Shown here: positions 12,512-19,511 of the stretch, piece by piece
How positions within the stretch are numbered: position 1 is the stretch's first letter
How the letters are laid out: each line of letters begins with the position of its first letter
Source of the DNA: a virus
Direction: 5' to 3' (one strand)
DNA length: 20,572 bases
IMG/VR virus record: IMGVR_UViG_3300048837_000726
Location: 1 to 20,572 of that record
Notes under the pieces: model-generated
Seen by the model: only the letters and a program-made list of their open reading frames with translations
The model's database searches: none
Told to the model about the DNA's origin: nothing
Program-made: the position numbers and the translations under genes

Positions 12512-12718
12512 TTACCGCCCCTCCGCTCTCGCCCTTGCTATCGCATCGATCAGCGCCATACGCGCCGCGTCGTTCTCCACGATGATCCGCGCAAGCTCCT
12601 CTGACGTGACATCTCGACCCTCAGCCTGCGCCTGTCGAATCACGCTGGAGACACGTGCAGCTTGCTCGATGAGTTGGAGCAACAGGCCAATGCCGGCGGC
12701 AGCAGATGCAGCGCTCAT
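12512..12718 (-). CDS. Small helical phage protein of the lysis region, 68 aa
   Basis: The protein is almost entirely helical (GLLLQLIEQAARVSSVIRQA, then a charged VTSEELARII and ARMALIDAIARARAEG). I have seen similar small proteins beside phage lysis genes, without a known role. Its ATG overlaps the stop of the upstream lipoprotein gene (ATGA), so it is the last gene of the leftward operon before attP. Confidence 0.6.
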   Translation of the reverse strand: MSAASAAAGIGLLLQLIEQAARVSSVIRQAQAEGRDVTSEELARIIVENDAARMALIDAIARARAEGR

Positions 12719-13059
12719 GATTTCGCCCTCAGATAGGTCTGGAGTTCGCCGAGCAAGGCAACTGCGAGCTGCAGCCGGCCCTCCGCGGTGGAAGTGTCGC
12801 CAGCGGTCAATGCCAGCTTGGCCGCATCGAGCGCCTGCCGCGCCTGGTCGGCCACTTTGAGTACGCGCGTTGCGTCCTCACTGGAGATTTCGCCAGCTTC
12901 CAATGAATGAGTGGCCGATGTCAGGACTGCGGTATGCGTTCCGTAGGCATATGCCAGTCGATCGCTGAAACTCGACGCGGGCGCGAGTCCAAGCTGCGCG
13001 CATGCGGTCAGCGCGAGAAGAACTGCAGCAACGAATGCCGCTTTAGCCTGTCTGATCAT
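12715..13059 (-). CDS. Phage lipoprotein, 114 aa
   Basis: The N-terminus has a basic start (MIRQAK), a hydrophobic segment (AAFVAAVLLAL) and a lipobox LTAC with Cys20, predicting a lipoprotein. The mature part is helical with repeated Ala and Leu (DATRVLKVADQARQALDAAK). GGAGG lies seven bases before the ATG on the minus strand. It sits after the holin candidate. It lacks the proline-rich short form of Rz1 outer spanins, so I do not call it a spanin; a role in the envelope during lysis is possible. Confidence 0.65.
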   Translation of the reverse strand: MIRQAKAAFVAAVLLALTACAQLGLAPASSFSDRLAYAYGTHTAVLTSATHSLEAGEISSEDATRVLKVADQARQALDAAKLALTAGDTSTAEGRLQLAVALLGELQTYLRAKS

Positions 13060-13249
13060 TTGAATCCTCCACGGCCTTGTTAGGCACGAAGTACTGAACG
13101 ATGAACGTCAGCGCAGCCGTGAGGCCAATAGCGGCATCGGCTGAAAGTTTGACCGTCGTGAATGTCTCGATTGCCCACGCAAGTACCGAGACAACGCCGC
13201 CGACTGCAACGCCGGCCGCGACCTTCCTATCAACTGTGTTTGCGCTCAC
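13043..13249 (-). CDS. Putative holin, 68 aa
   Basis: Two hydrophobic segments (VAAGVAVGGVVSVLAWAI at about residues 10-27 and AAIGLTAALTFIVQYFV at about 39-55) and a charged, Asn-containing tail (PNKAVEDSNDQTG) give a typical small two-helix holin. It directly follows the endolysin gene. The start is set by AGGAGA at 13257-13262 on the minus strand: it lies seven bases before GTG 13249 but only one before GTG 13255. Holins make the membrane holes that release endolysin. Another small membrane protein is the alternative. Confidence 0.65.
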   Translation of the reverse strand: MSANTVDRKVAAGVAVGGVVSVLAWAIETFTTVKLSADAAIGLTAALTFIVQYFVPNKAVEDSNDQTG

Positions 13250-13698
13250 TGCCACTCTCCTGTCAGAAACTGCTTGCGGAGGGTTTCACCCCTTCCCTTG
13301 ACCTGTTCGTACCAAAGTGAATTTTTCAGTTCTTCAGCCGCATGCATCCAGCGACCCTCACTGGCGAACTGAATGAACTTCTTGAAGCCCTTGAATCGTG
13401 TCAGGCCGAGATTGAAGATGAGCTCGACGATGACCGCCTGGCGAATTGGGTCCAGTCGCCCAAACCATTGGAATGTCTGTGCAGCGCCGATGCAGTCGCT
13501 GATGTCGTTATCTAGCAGGTACTCGATCTCGTCCTCGGACAGGCCCTTGTCCTCTAGGTTTCTGCCCACCCCGACCGTGAGCTTGCCGCGCACCTGACTA
13601 CCGACAGCCACGGGCTTGCCGGTCGCATCGTCGTAGACGAATGGCCGGAATCCTTCGTGCTTCGCCAGCTGCTGTCGAAGCCTTGCTCGGTCAATCAT
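13246..13698 (-). CDS. Endolysin, T4-lysozyme-type muramidase (GH24-like)
   Basis: A 150-residue cytoplasmic lysozyme that cuts the sugar backbone of peptidoglycan. The N-terminal KHEGFRPFVYDD contains the catalytic Glu15 and Asp24, spaced nine residues apart as in T4 lysozyme (Glu11, Asp20). LTVGVGRNLEDKGLSEDEI is the next motif, with Arg where many relatives have His. The C-terminal FNLGLTRFKGFKKFI and the final ETLRKQFLTGEW also fit. ATG 13698 overlaps the previous stop (ATGA); the open frame further upstream is not protein-like. No signal peptide, so a holin is needed for release. Confidence 0.92.
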   Translation of the reverse strand: MIDRARLRQQLAKHEGFRPFVYDDATGKPVAVGSQVRGKLTVGVGRNLEDKGLSEDEIEYLLDNDISDCIGAAQTFQWFGRLDPIRQAVIVELIFNLGLTRFKGFKKFIQFASEGRWMHAAEELKNSLWYEQVKGRGETLRKQFLTGEWQ

Positions 13699-13895
13699 TT
13701 GAGCGGGAGCGAGTCTTTGCCTATCAGCCACAACGCGAGACCGATGACGACAATTCCGGCGAGCCATGCCGCCTTGCGCAGCACGCTCTTTCCGACATCG
13801 GCGTACACAGGCTCAAGCGCACGCTTCGCAGCGCGCTCGGCAATGTGGTCAATCTCAGCGTCCGTGAGTCCGCCGAAGGGCTGGCGTTCGTTCAT
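13695..13895 (-). CDS. Small membrane protein of the lysis cassette, 66 aa
   Basis: The start is ATG 13895, ten bases after the tailspike stop; the longer open frame begins with Arg/Ser-rich sequence and is rejected. Residues 1-38 are soluble and helical (GGLTDAEIDHIAERAAKRAL), followed by one transmembrane helix (KAAWLAGIVVIGLALWLIG) and a short LPLK end. This resembles small phage membrane proteins near holins. It could be a second holin or antiholin, but this is inference. Confidence 0.6.
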   Translation of the reverse strand: MNERQPFGGLTDAEIDHIAERAAKRALEPVYADVGKSVLRKAAWLAGIVVIGLALWLIGKDSLPLK

Positions 13896-13905
13896 AGTTG
13901 TGGCG

Positions 13906-15942
13906 TCATGCCGCGATCGACTCGATCTCGATGCGGGAATTCCAACTAACCGTAGTGGAGCCAACGCCCTGCACCTGGGCAACGGCGAAGGTGCTCGATA
14001 CCGCCATCGCGGCGCCGCCCCACGCGGCGTTGGACTCGATGTCAGTACCGATGGTGCTCGTCGCGCCCTGCTGCGCCGCGTTGCCGCCGGCGTCGCGATA
14101 GAACAGCCCTTGGCGTGAGTACACCGCGCGATCTGACCCGTCCGCCTTCGATCCGATCGAGCGCTGCGTTACGACATAGGCGCATTCGTCAGGCATCGCC
14201 ATCGCGAGCGCGTTGCCAACACTGCCATCCGTGGTTTGTCGATACACGCTGACGGCAACGCGGCCCCGCTTGAAACCGGCATTCATGAGGAACTCGCCCA
14301 CCGCGTTACCGGCGAAGTTGTTGCCCTCGACGTTCACGTTCGACAGAACCGCTCCAGTCTCGAAGATGAGGCCATAGCTCTGCGTCTTGACTGCCTTGTC
14401 GTCGGATGCGTTGACGCCAGTGATCGTGAGGTGCGCGCACGTACCCAGGATGTGCACGCCGCCGGCATAGCTCACCGCGGCAACGTTGTTCCCGGAATAG
14501 CGACCGCCAGTGATCGACACATGGTTGCAATTGTTGATGCGGACGCCGTCGAAGCGGCAATTGCGACCGATGTTGCCGTCGATCACCACGTTGTCCTCGT
14601 TCTGCACGCTGATCGCGGAGCCGCCGCCGGTTGCATTCCCGCAGTCGTAGATCTGATTGCCGACGTAGATCAGTCGACCGACGTTGGTGCCGCTCGAGTT
14701 GGTGTGATGAATGCCATCACCCAGCGTCGTCGACGTCACCCCGCAGTTGCGGACTGTGTTGAAGGCGAAGATCGCATTGCGCGGAGGATTGTTGAGTCCG
14801 TCCGTCGCGGAATAGATGCCCGGGCCTTCACAGTTGTAGAAATCGCAGCCGATGATCTTGGCGTTGAATCCGCCGTTCAGCTGCAGGCCTGGCGCCGTGC
14901 CGTTGCCGCCGATGTCCCACGCCTTACAGCCGTCGAAGGAGACCTCGACGGATTCGGAGGTCCAGTTGTAGCCGGCCTTGGTCGTGTTGCGCACCTTGCA
15001 GTTAGTGACGGTGATGCGATTGCCTGTCCCACCAGGCGTACCCGCGGAGAAGGACATTCCGTTGACGCCAGACGCACCAGCGACCCGCGTGCCATTCTCA
15101 ACCCAGATATTGTCGAGAACACCGCCGACGACGTTGTTGCAGGCGAGCAGGCCGGCGTCGAGCTGACCGCCGCTGTTGCCATCGATGCGGAAGTCGCGCA
15201 GTACGATGCCGTTGAGCGCCCCGAAGGTCCCGTGCTGAATCAGCAGGATGATGTACGTGCCTGCGCTCTCACCCTTGATGCAGCTCGCATAGCCGCTGCC
15301 GATGATGCCCGTGCCCGAGGTGTTCAGCTCAGCGCGCTGGCTGAAGTAGTACGTCTTGGGCCCCAACTCGACGAGGCCGCCGACAATGTTGGCGACGTTT
15401 CGCGCCTTCACGAAGGCCGGATAGTCATCGGTCACGCCATCGCCAACCGCACCGTATCGATCGATCGAGATGCGCGGATAGGCGAGGTATTGATAGTGCG
15501 TCGGAACGACGCCGGCCGAATCTTCAGCGTCGGTCTGCGGATAGAGCAGTTGCGCGATGATCGACTGCGTGAGCCCGCCGATGATCGCCTCGAATTCGAT
15601 GTTCGAAGTTCCGATGACGATCGGATCGGCAGTCGTGACGCGGTAGTAGATGCCATCGTTGGCCGTATTGTTTGAGACAACCAGCGTCCCATTCACCACG
15701 TCCAGGGCGCCGTCAAAGTCTTTCGCCCTCGACCACTGCCCGGTGCTGACGACGTAGATGCCGTTTTCCGATGGAACTGACTGACCGTATGCCAGCACCC
15801 GGTCACCATCGGCACACGCAATGCCGGCAATCGTCTGCTCCCCTGAAAGGGTCAGGTTCGTGCTTGCGGCAACCTTGACCGGTGCCTTAACGGCAACCGA
15901 GGTGGTCAGCCCCTGCAGCCTGTTCGTGGCGGTGGACGGCAT
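13906..15942 (-). CDS. Tailspike / tail fibre protein with right-handed beta-helix
   Basis: The 678-residue protein begins with a virion-attachment-like domain known from phage tail fibres (VKVAASTNLTLSG, then RVLAYGQSVPSENGIYVV). From about residue 155, ISIDRYGAVGDGVTDDYPAF starts a pectate-lyase-like beta-helix that runs to about 560 with many short strand repeats (GNRITVTNCKV, VVIDGNIGRNC, VSITGGRYSGN). The last 120 residues probably trimerise the spike. Such proteins bind and often cut surface sugars of the host. GGAG lies eight bases before the ATG. I cannot identify the catalytic residues. The lysis genes follow downstream. Confidence 0.88.
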   Translation of the reverse strand: MPSTATNRLQGLTTSVAVKAPVKVAASTNLTLSGEQTIAGIACADGDRVLAYGQSVPSENGIYVVSTGQWSRAKDFDGALDVVNGTLVVSNNTANDGIYYRVTTADPIVIGTSNIEFEAIIGGLTQSIIAQLLYPQTDAEDSAGVVPTHYQYLAYPRISIDRYGAVGDGVTDDYPAFVKARNVANIVGGLVELGPKTYYFSQRAELNTSGTGIIGSGYASCIKGESAGTYIILLIQHGTFGALNGIVLRDFRIDGNSGGQLDAGLLACNNVVGGVLDNIWVENGTRVAGASGVNGMSFSAGTPGGTGNRITVTNCKVRNTTKAGYNWTSESVEVSFDGCKAWDIGGNGTAPGLQLNGGFNAKIIGCDFYNCEGPGIYSATDGLNNPPRNAIFAFNTVRNCGVTSTTLGDGIHHTNSSGTNVGRLIYVGNQIYDCGNATGGGSAISVQNEDNVVIDGNIGRNCRFDGVRINNCNHVSITGGRYSGNNVAAVSYAGGVHILGTCAHLTITGVNASDDKAVKTQSYGLIFETGAVLSNVNVEGNNFAGNAVGEFLMNAGFKRGRVAVSVYRQTTDGSVGNALAMAMPDECAYVVTQRSIGSKADGSDRAVYSRQGLFYRDAGGNAAQQGATSTIGTDIESNAAWGGAAMAVSSTFAVAQVQGVGSTTVSWNSRIEIESIAA

Positions 15943-15957
15943 TCACTTCGCTCCAAT

Positions 15958-15986
15958 TTGGCAATAGGCCGTCGCTCCCGTAGAGT
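15958..15986 (+). promoter_or_regulatory. Sigma-70-like promoter of the moron-like pair
   Basis: TTGGCA (15958-15963) and TAGAGT (15981-15986) are separated by exactly 17 bases. They match the TTGACA and TATAAT consensus at five and four of six bases. The start codon at 16012 lies 25 bases downstream, with a GGAGGT site in between. It faces opposite to the surrounding late genes. Confidence 0.6.
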
Positions 15987-16011
15987 CCGAACGGACACAG
16001 GAGGTCTGGCA

Positions 16012-16419
16012 ATGAAACTCGCTTTGTGCGTTGCGCTATTGGTGTCCGGCTATGCGCAGGCCGGTGAACTGCTACCAATGTCGGGCAAGCAGTCGACTCA
16101 CATGCAAGAGGCGATCGACAAGTACCTTCGGCCTGCCGTTCTCGAAGTTGATGGCATCACCGTTGAGCCGATCCTCGAAGAGATCATGATCGCCGGCAGA
16201 GGCAAGCGATTCTTCCTCGGACCAGCCGCAGGCGATTCGACCGTTCGCCTGAGAATCACGATCACGTCCGGGGCCGAGACAGTTGAGCAGACATTCTACG
16301 AATCCGGCGGATCGTGGAAGGGCATCTTCCGCCCCGGACAGGATTACAAGCTGGTGAACAGCGCTGCGATCAAGGCGGCGTCGTTCGTTCGCGATTACTC
16401 GCGCTTGACGAACAAGTAG
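16012..16419 (+). CDS. Exported protein, moron-like, 135 aa
   Basis: ATG 16012 has a GGAGGT binding site and directly begins a signal peptide (MKLALCVALLVSGYAQAG, cut probably after AQA). The mature protein of about 118 residues is mostly strand-like in its middle (VDGITVEPILEEIMI, TVRLRITITSGAETVEQTF, YESGGSWKG). It should reach the periplasm. I do not recognise a family. It lies on the opposite strand to the tailspike and ejection-protein genes, with its own promoter, as expected for a moron expressed in lysogens. Host-envelope change or exclusion of other phages is a guess. Confidence 0.7.
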   Translation: MKLALCVALLVSGYAQAGELLPMSGKQSTHMQEAIDKYLRPAVLEVDGITVEPILEEIMIAGRGKRFFLGPAAGDSTVRLRITITSGAETVEQTFYESGGSWKGIFRPGQDYKLVNSAAIKAASFVRDYSRLTNK

Positions 16420-16424
16420 AAATC

Positions 16425-16637
16425 ATGGGCCTGAAAGACGCATACAAACTGCTATCAATCACAGCGCTGACCGGTTGGCTGCCGATCGGCATCGGATTAC
16501 TCGTGGCAAAATTCGCGCTGGAACACGGCGCCAGAGATTGGCCAGATCTGTTGTTCCACACGGTATTCATTGGGCTGTGGCTCGCGCTGACAGGCGTTGG
16601 CGTATGGGTAGCCGCCAAGCTAGACATGTTCAGTTGA
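16425..16637 (+). CDS. Two-helix inner-membrane protein, moron-like, 70 aa
   Basis: It starts five bases after the stop of the exported-protein gene. Two membrane helices are clear: LTGWLPIGIGLLVAKFAL (about residues 14-31) and VFIGLWLALTGVGVWVAAKL (about 47-66), joined by EHGARDWPDLLFHT. The protein would sit in the inner membrane. No family recognised. With its partner it forms a two-gene unit ending in converging transcription with the 840-residue gene (8 bases of overlap). Confidence 0.65.
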   Translation: MGLKDAYKLLSITALTGWLPIGIGLLVAKFALEHGARDWPDLLFHTVFIGLWLALTGVGVWVAAKLDMFS

Positions 16638-19152
16638 CCGTTTCGGACGGTCGAAGCCACCATTGCTGACCACGCTCCTGCTCCGCCCTTCGCTCCATGC
16701 GGCGCAAGTAACCCGGATTCATTGATTCCTGCAGTTCGTACAGGAAAAAGTAGTCCGCAGCCATCCTTGTATAAAACAGGTTGTTGCCAGGTACGTTGTT
16801 GATGCCGAAGCGAAGCGCCTCAGCAGCAACATCATCCCCGGCCACCGCGCGATCGTATAGGCGCTTCACTTCCGCCGCCTTGCCTACCGCCGGACCGCCC
16901 AATGTTTCCAGGAAGCCGCCGCCCATCCGACTGGCCTCGCCGAACAGGAAGTCGCCGTAGATTCCGAGGCCGCCACCCTGCACCATCGCTGCCGCCCAAG
17001 TTTTCGGGTTGTTGACCGGCCGCGGTGTTTTGCCTTTGACCATATCCTTGAGCGACATCGCCATGTAGCCGAACCCGAGACTACCGAGCAGCATCAGGCC
17101 AAGTCCGCGTGTGGTCGAAAGCCCAGCATTTGGCCCATAGCCATGAAGCTCTCGCAGGAATGCTCGCTGCATCACGGCGATACCGAATGACTTGAACTGC
17201 CAGAACAGGCGCATCACTTCGCCGATGACTGTGCCGGCCTGCGTGCCACGACGCATAAAAGCTAGCGTGCGTGCGTCCGGCTGGATCACCGCTGAATCCA
17301 AGTCATCCGCGTAGAACTGCTGCAACTTGTCTGCGGTGGACTCGCGGGTTTCTTCCAGGATCTTGCGGACATTGCGATCGGCAGTTTCCGGCTTACCTGA
17401 TTTAACGCCTTGTTCCTTCGCAGCCCGGATGCGATCGGTGGCCAGCGGCGAGAATGCATCCAGGTCCATTTCGCGCACCGCCTGCGGCGTCATGAACTTT
17501 CTACCATCAGCCTCTACAACGCCTTGAGAGATTACTGCCCATTCTTGCTCGCCGATGCGGAAGCGTTGCAGCGCCATGCGATTTCGATCAGAAAGCTCTC
17601 CCCATGACTTGCCTGCAATTGATCCCCAGTAGTGGGCCATCGATTCCACCGTGGCACGACGCATTGAATCAGTCCAGCCGGCCAGCAGGTTCATCTTGAA
17701 GAACAGATTGACACCGCGGTGAAGCACGCCGGGGATCTGGTCATCAGGAGAGAATCGCGTGGCCATATTGGATAGCGCGATCTCGTTGAAGTAACCGGAT
17801 GCCGCAAGCACCGCCTTTTTCTCGCCGCTATCCATTCCGGCGGTCAGTCGCTTGATCGGCGCGATGAGTCCGTCAACCAGTCCGCCAAGGTATGACTGAC
17901 CCTGATACCGCAGCAGGCTGGCGCGGATCGGCACATCTGTCGTGGCCGAAAGCACTGCTCCACCCAGCGTCGTCATCGTGAACCACTGCCGCGCACCTTG
18001 ACCAATTGCTGCCATGCGCGAGCTAACGGCCCGGCGCGTGACCCCGCTCACCTCGAGGTATGCATTCTTGATGCGGTCCTGGTATCGGTCGAACTTCTGC
18101 AGTGCCGGCACATCGTCACGCATGCCAGAGCGTACGGCGTTGATGATCTCGCGCAGGTTGCTCTCCGGGTTGGTTCCAAGCACCTGCATCAGCCCTGTTG
18201 CATCTGCGGACTGACGCATGCCTTCAATGAAGGTTTCCCGAAGGTTGCCGGTGCCGTACTTCTGGTTGTACTCAAACGCTGCATCCGCCGTCGTGAAGTG
18301 AATCACGCGCTCCTGCGAGAGCTTCTTGGCGAGATTTCCCGGTCCCTTGAATGCGGCGTCCTTCGCGCCAGTCGTGGTTTCTCGAATGCCAGTGGTGATG
18401 TTCTTGAAAGTCTCCGTGAGCCATCCGTCCAGGTCTTTCGGTGTGCCTTCCGGAAACATACGCTCCAGATCCAGCACGGGAAGCACGTCAGCTTTCCATG
18501 CTGTTTCGCCGGCCTTGTAGATGCGATCTGCGGAATGCGTCTGACGCACCCCGTAGTCATCGACCTTGCCGATCCACGCGCCAGCACGGTTGGCGTCCAG
18601 TCGCGACACGTTCTGCCACTTGTCCAGAATCTTTGCGATCTCGACCGCCTGCGACGGGTACTGACGAAGCGCGGCGTCATCTCCGATGCTGCGCATCGCG
18701 CCGAATACCTCGCGGTCCAGATCGCCCTTGCGCAGCACATCGAACAGTCCCGCAGCTTCCAGTTCGCCCGTCACGCCGCCCAGGTATCGACGCAGTAAGG
18801 CGGACTGCGCAGCGTTGACCGAAGATCGCGAACCAAAGCGCGCCTTGGCCGATCCGTACAGCACAGCGAGCACGCCCTCGCCCATATCCTCTGCCCATGT
18901 CGTGCGCAGGTAGTCGATGGTTTCAAGGCGAATGCGGCGATTGATCGCGGCACTGCGCTTCTCGATTGCAGCGGCAGCCTGAAGCGTTTCCGCTACCTCC
19001 ATGCCGGCCTGAGCAGATGCGGTTGCCGGATCAGCGCCCTGCTGGATCAGTCGCGCCTGACGCGCGCGCATCTGCTCCAGTATGTCGTCCAGCTCCTTGT
19101 CCGTGATGTCAGCGACATTCTTGCGGACGAGATCAATGCATGCTTCTGTCAT
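16630..19152 (-). CDS. Large internal virion / ejection-type protein, 840 aa
   Basis: This long protein resembles internal virion or polyvalent proteins of podovirus-like phages, which are injected with the DNA. The N-terminal 100 residues are helical (ELDDILEQMRARQARLIQQG). The middle holds a hydrophobic stretch (WFTMTTLGGAVLSATTDVP, about 390-410) and many helices. The C-terminal third has a second hydrophobic stretch (GLGLMLLGSLGFGYMAMSL) and a Gly-rich segment (VQGGGLGIYGDFLFGEASRM), perhaps an LPD38-like domain. Hydrophobic stretches in an otherwise soluble protein fit membrane passage. It is encoded between the zeta-like gene and the tailspike. Confidence 0.6.
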   Translation of the reverse strand: MTEACIDLVRKNVADITDKELDDILEQMRARQARLIQQGADPATASAQAGMEVAETLQAAAAIEKRSAAINRRIRLETIDYLRTTWAEDMGEGVLAVLYGSAKARFGSRSSVNAAQSALLRRYLGGVTGELEAAGLFDVLRKGDLDREVFGAMRSIGDDAALRQYPSQAVEIAKILDKWQNVSRLDANRAGAWIGKVDDYGVRQTHSADRIYKAGETAWKADVLPVLDLERMFPEGTPKDLDGWLTETFKNITTGIRETTTGAKDAAFKGPGNLAKKLSQERVIHFTTADAAFEYNQKYGTGNLRETFIEGMRQSADATGLMQVLGTNPESNLREIINAVRSGMRDDVPALQKFDRYQDRIKNAYLEVSGVTRRAVSSRMAAIGQGARQWFTMTTLGGAVLSATTDVPIRASLLRYQGQSYLGGLVDGLIAPIKRLTAGMDSGEKKAVLAASGYFNEIALSNMATRFSPDDQIPGVLHRGVNLFFKMNLLAGWTDSMRRATVESMAHYWGSIAGKSWGELSDRNRMALQRFRIGEQEWAVISQGVVEADGRKFMTPQAVREMDLDAFSPLATDRIRAAKEQGVKSGKPETADRNVRKILEETRESTADKLQQFYADDLDSAVIQPDARTLAFMRRGTQAGTVIGEVMRLFWQFKSFGIAVMQRAFLRELHGYGPNAGLSTTRGLGLMLLGSLGFGYMAMSLKDMVKGKTPRPVNNPKTWAAAMVQGGGLGIYGDFLFGEASRMGGGFLETLGGPAVGKAAEVKRLYDRAVAGDDVAAEALRFGINNVPGNNLFYTRMAADYFFLYELQESMNPGYLRRMERRAEQERGQQWWLRPSETVN
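16636..16652. terminator. Short hairpin at the convergent gene ends
   Basis: GACCGT (16636-16641) and ACGGTC (16647-16652) pair perfectly around a five-base loop (ttcgg). The site is just where the moron pair and the leftward ejection-protein gene end. There is no T-run on either side, so termination is uncertain. Confidence 0.35.
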
Positions 19153-19158
19153 GACATG

Positions 19159-19164
19159 TATAAA
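19159..19164 (+). promoter_or_regulatory. Possible -10 element for the lone HTH gene
   Basis: TATAAA matches the -10 consensus at five of six bases and lies 66 bases before the start codon of the HTH gene. No good -35 is seen 16-18 bases upstream. This is weak evidence; a second pairing (TTGTGA at 19172 with CACCAT) is even weaker. Confidence 0.25.
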
Positions 19165-19229
19165 CGATCAGTTGTGACGCCTTGCCGCATGTGGCACCAT
19201 GCCTCCGCGCTTACTGAGGAAACAACACC

Positions 19230-19511
19230 ATGAGCTACGCAAGTGACATCCCGCTTTCCCTCGCCATCGCCGCACACAGCGGCACCAGTTTCGTGCCGGA
19301 TCGCCGTGGCGCTGCCGTTGTCGCCGGTTACGGCGCCGAACTTCAGGAGGCCATCGATCGCGCCGGCTACAGTCAGGCCGGTGCAGCTCGTGAGATGGGC
19401 ATCGATCGCCGAACACTAATGCGCTACCTGTCCGGAGAGTACCCAGTCCCGCGGCTTGTTGAACTTGCCGTGAAGGCATTACCCGCCCCTCACCAGGCAA
19501 ACCGTCGCTAG
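19230..19511 (+). CDS. Small HTH-domain protein, 93 aa
   Basis: ATG 19230 follows a TGAGGAAA binding site. The C-terminal half is a helix-turn-helix of the Cro/XRE style: AELQEAIDRAGYSQAGAARE, then MGIDRRTLMRYLSGEYPVPR and a closing helix LVELAVKAL. The N-terminal 35 residues (IPLSLAIAAHSGTSFVPDRR) are not part of this fold; similar segments occur in some large phage virion proteins. It is alone on the + strand, and its end overlaps the end of the zeta-like gene by 33 bases. It could regulate the late block or be a moron; its targets are unknown. Confidence 0.65.
   Translation: MSYASDIPLSLAIAAHSGTSFVPDRRGAAVVAGYGAELQEAIDRAGYSQAGAAREMGIDRRTLMRYLSGEYPVPRLVELAVKALPAPHQANRR

Noticed and set aside
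12715-13059. Outer-membrane spanin (Rz1)
   Set aside because: It has a lipobox, but the mature part is a long helical Ala-rich chain, not a short Pro-rich one, and no Rz-like partner is embedded with it.
14236-15675. A 479-codon open frame on the + strand
   Set aside because: It is antisense to the tailspike gene, has a biased composition (Asp, Ala, Val, Arg) typical of a shadow frame in GC-rich DNA, and matches no fold; the minus frame has a clear beta-helix protein.
15958-16011. N-terminal extension of the exported protein
   Set aside because: The extension lies over the promoter and ribosome binding site and would bury the signal peptide that starts at 16012.
17998-18798. A 266-codon open frame on the + strand
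   Set aside because: It is antisense to the 840-residue protein gene and looks like a shadow frame, with no ribosome site or motif.
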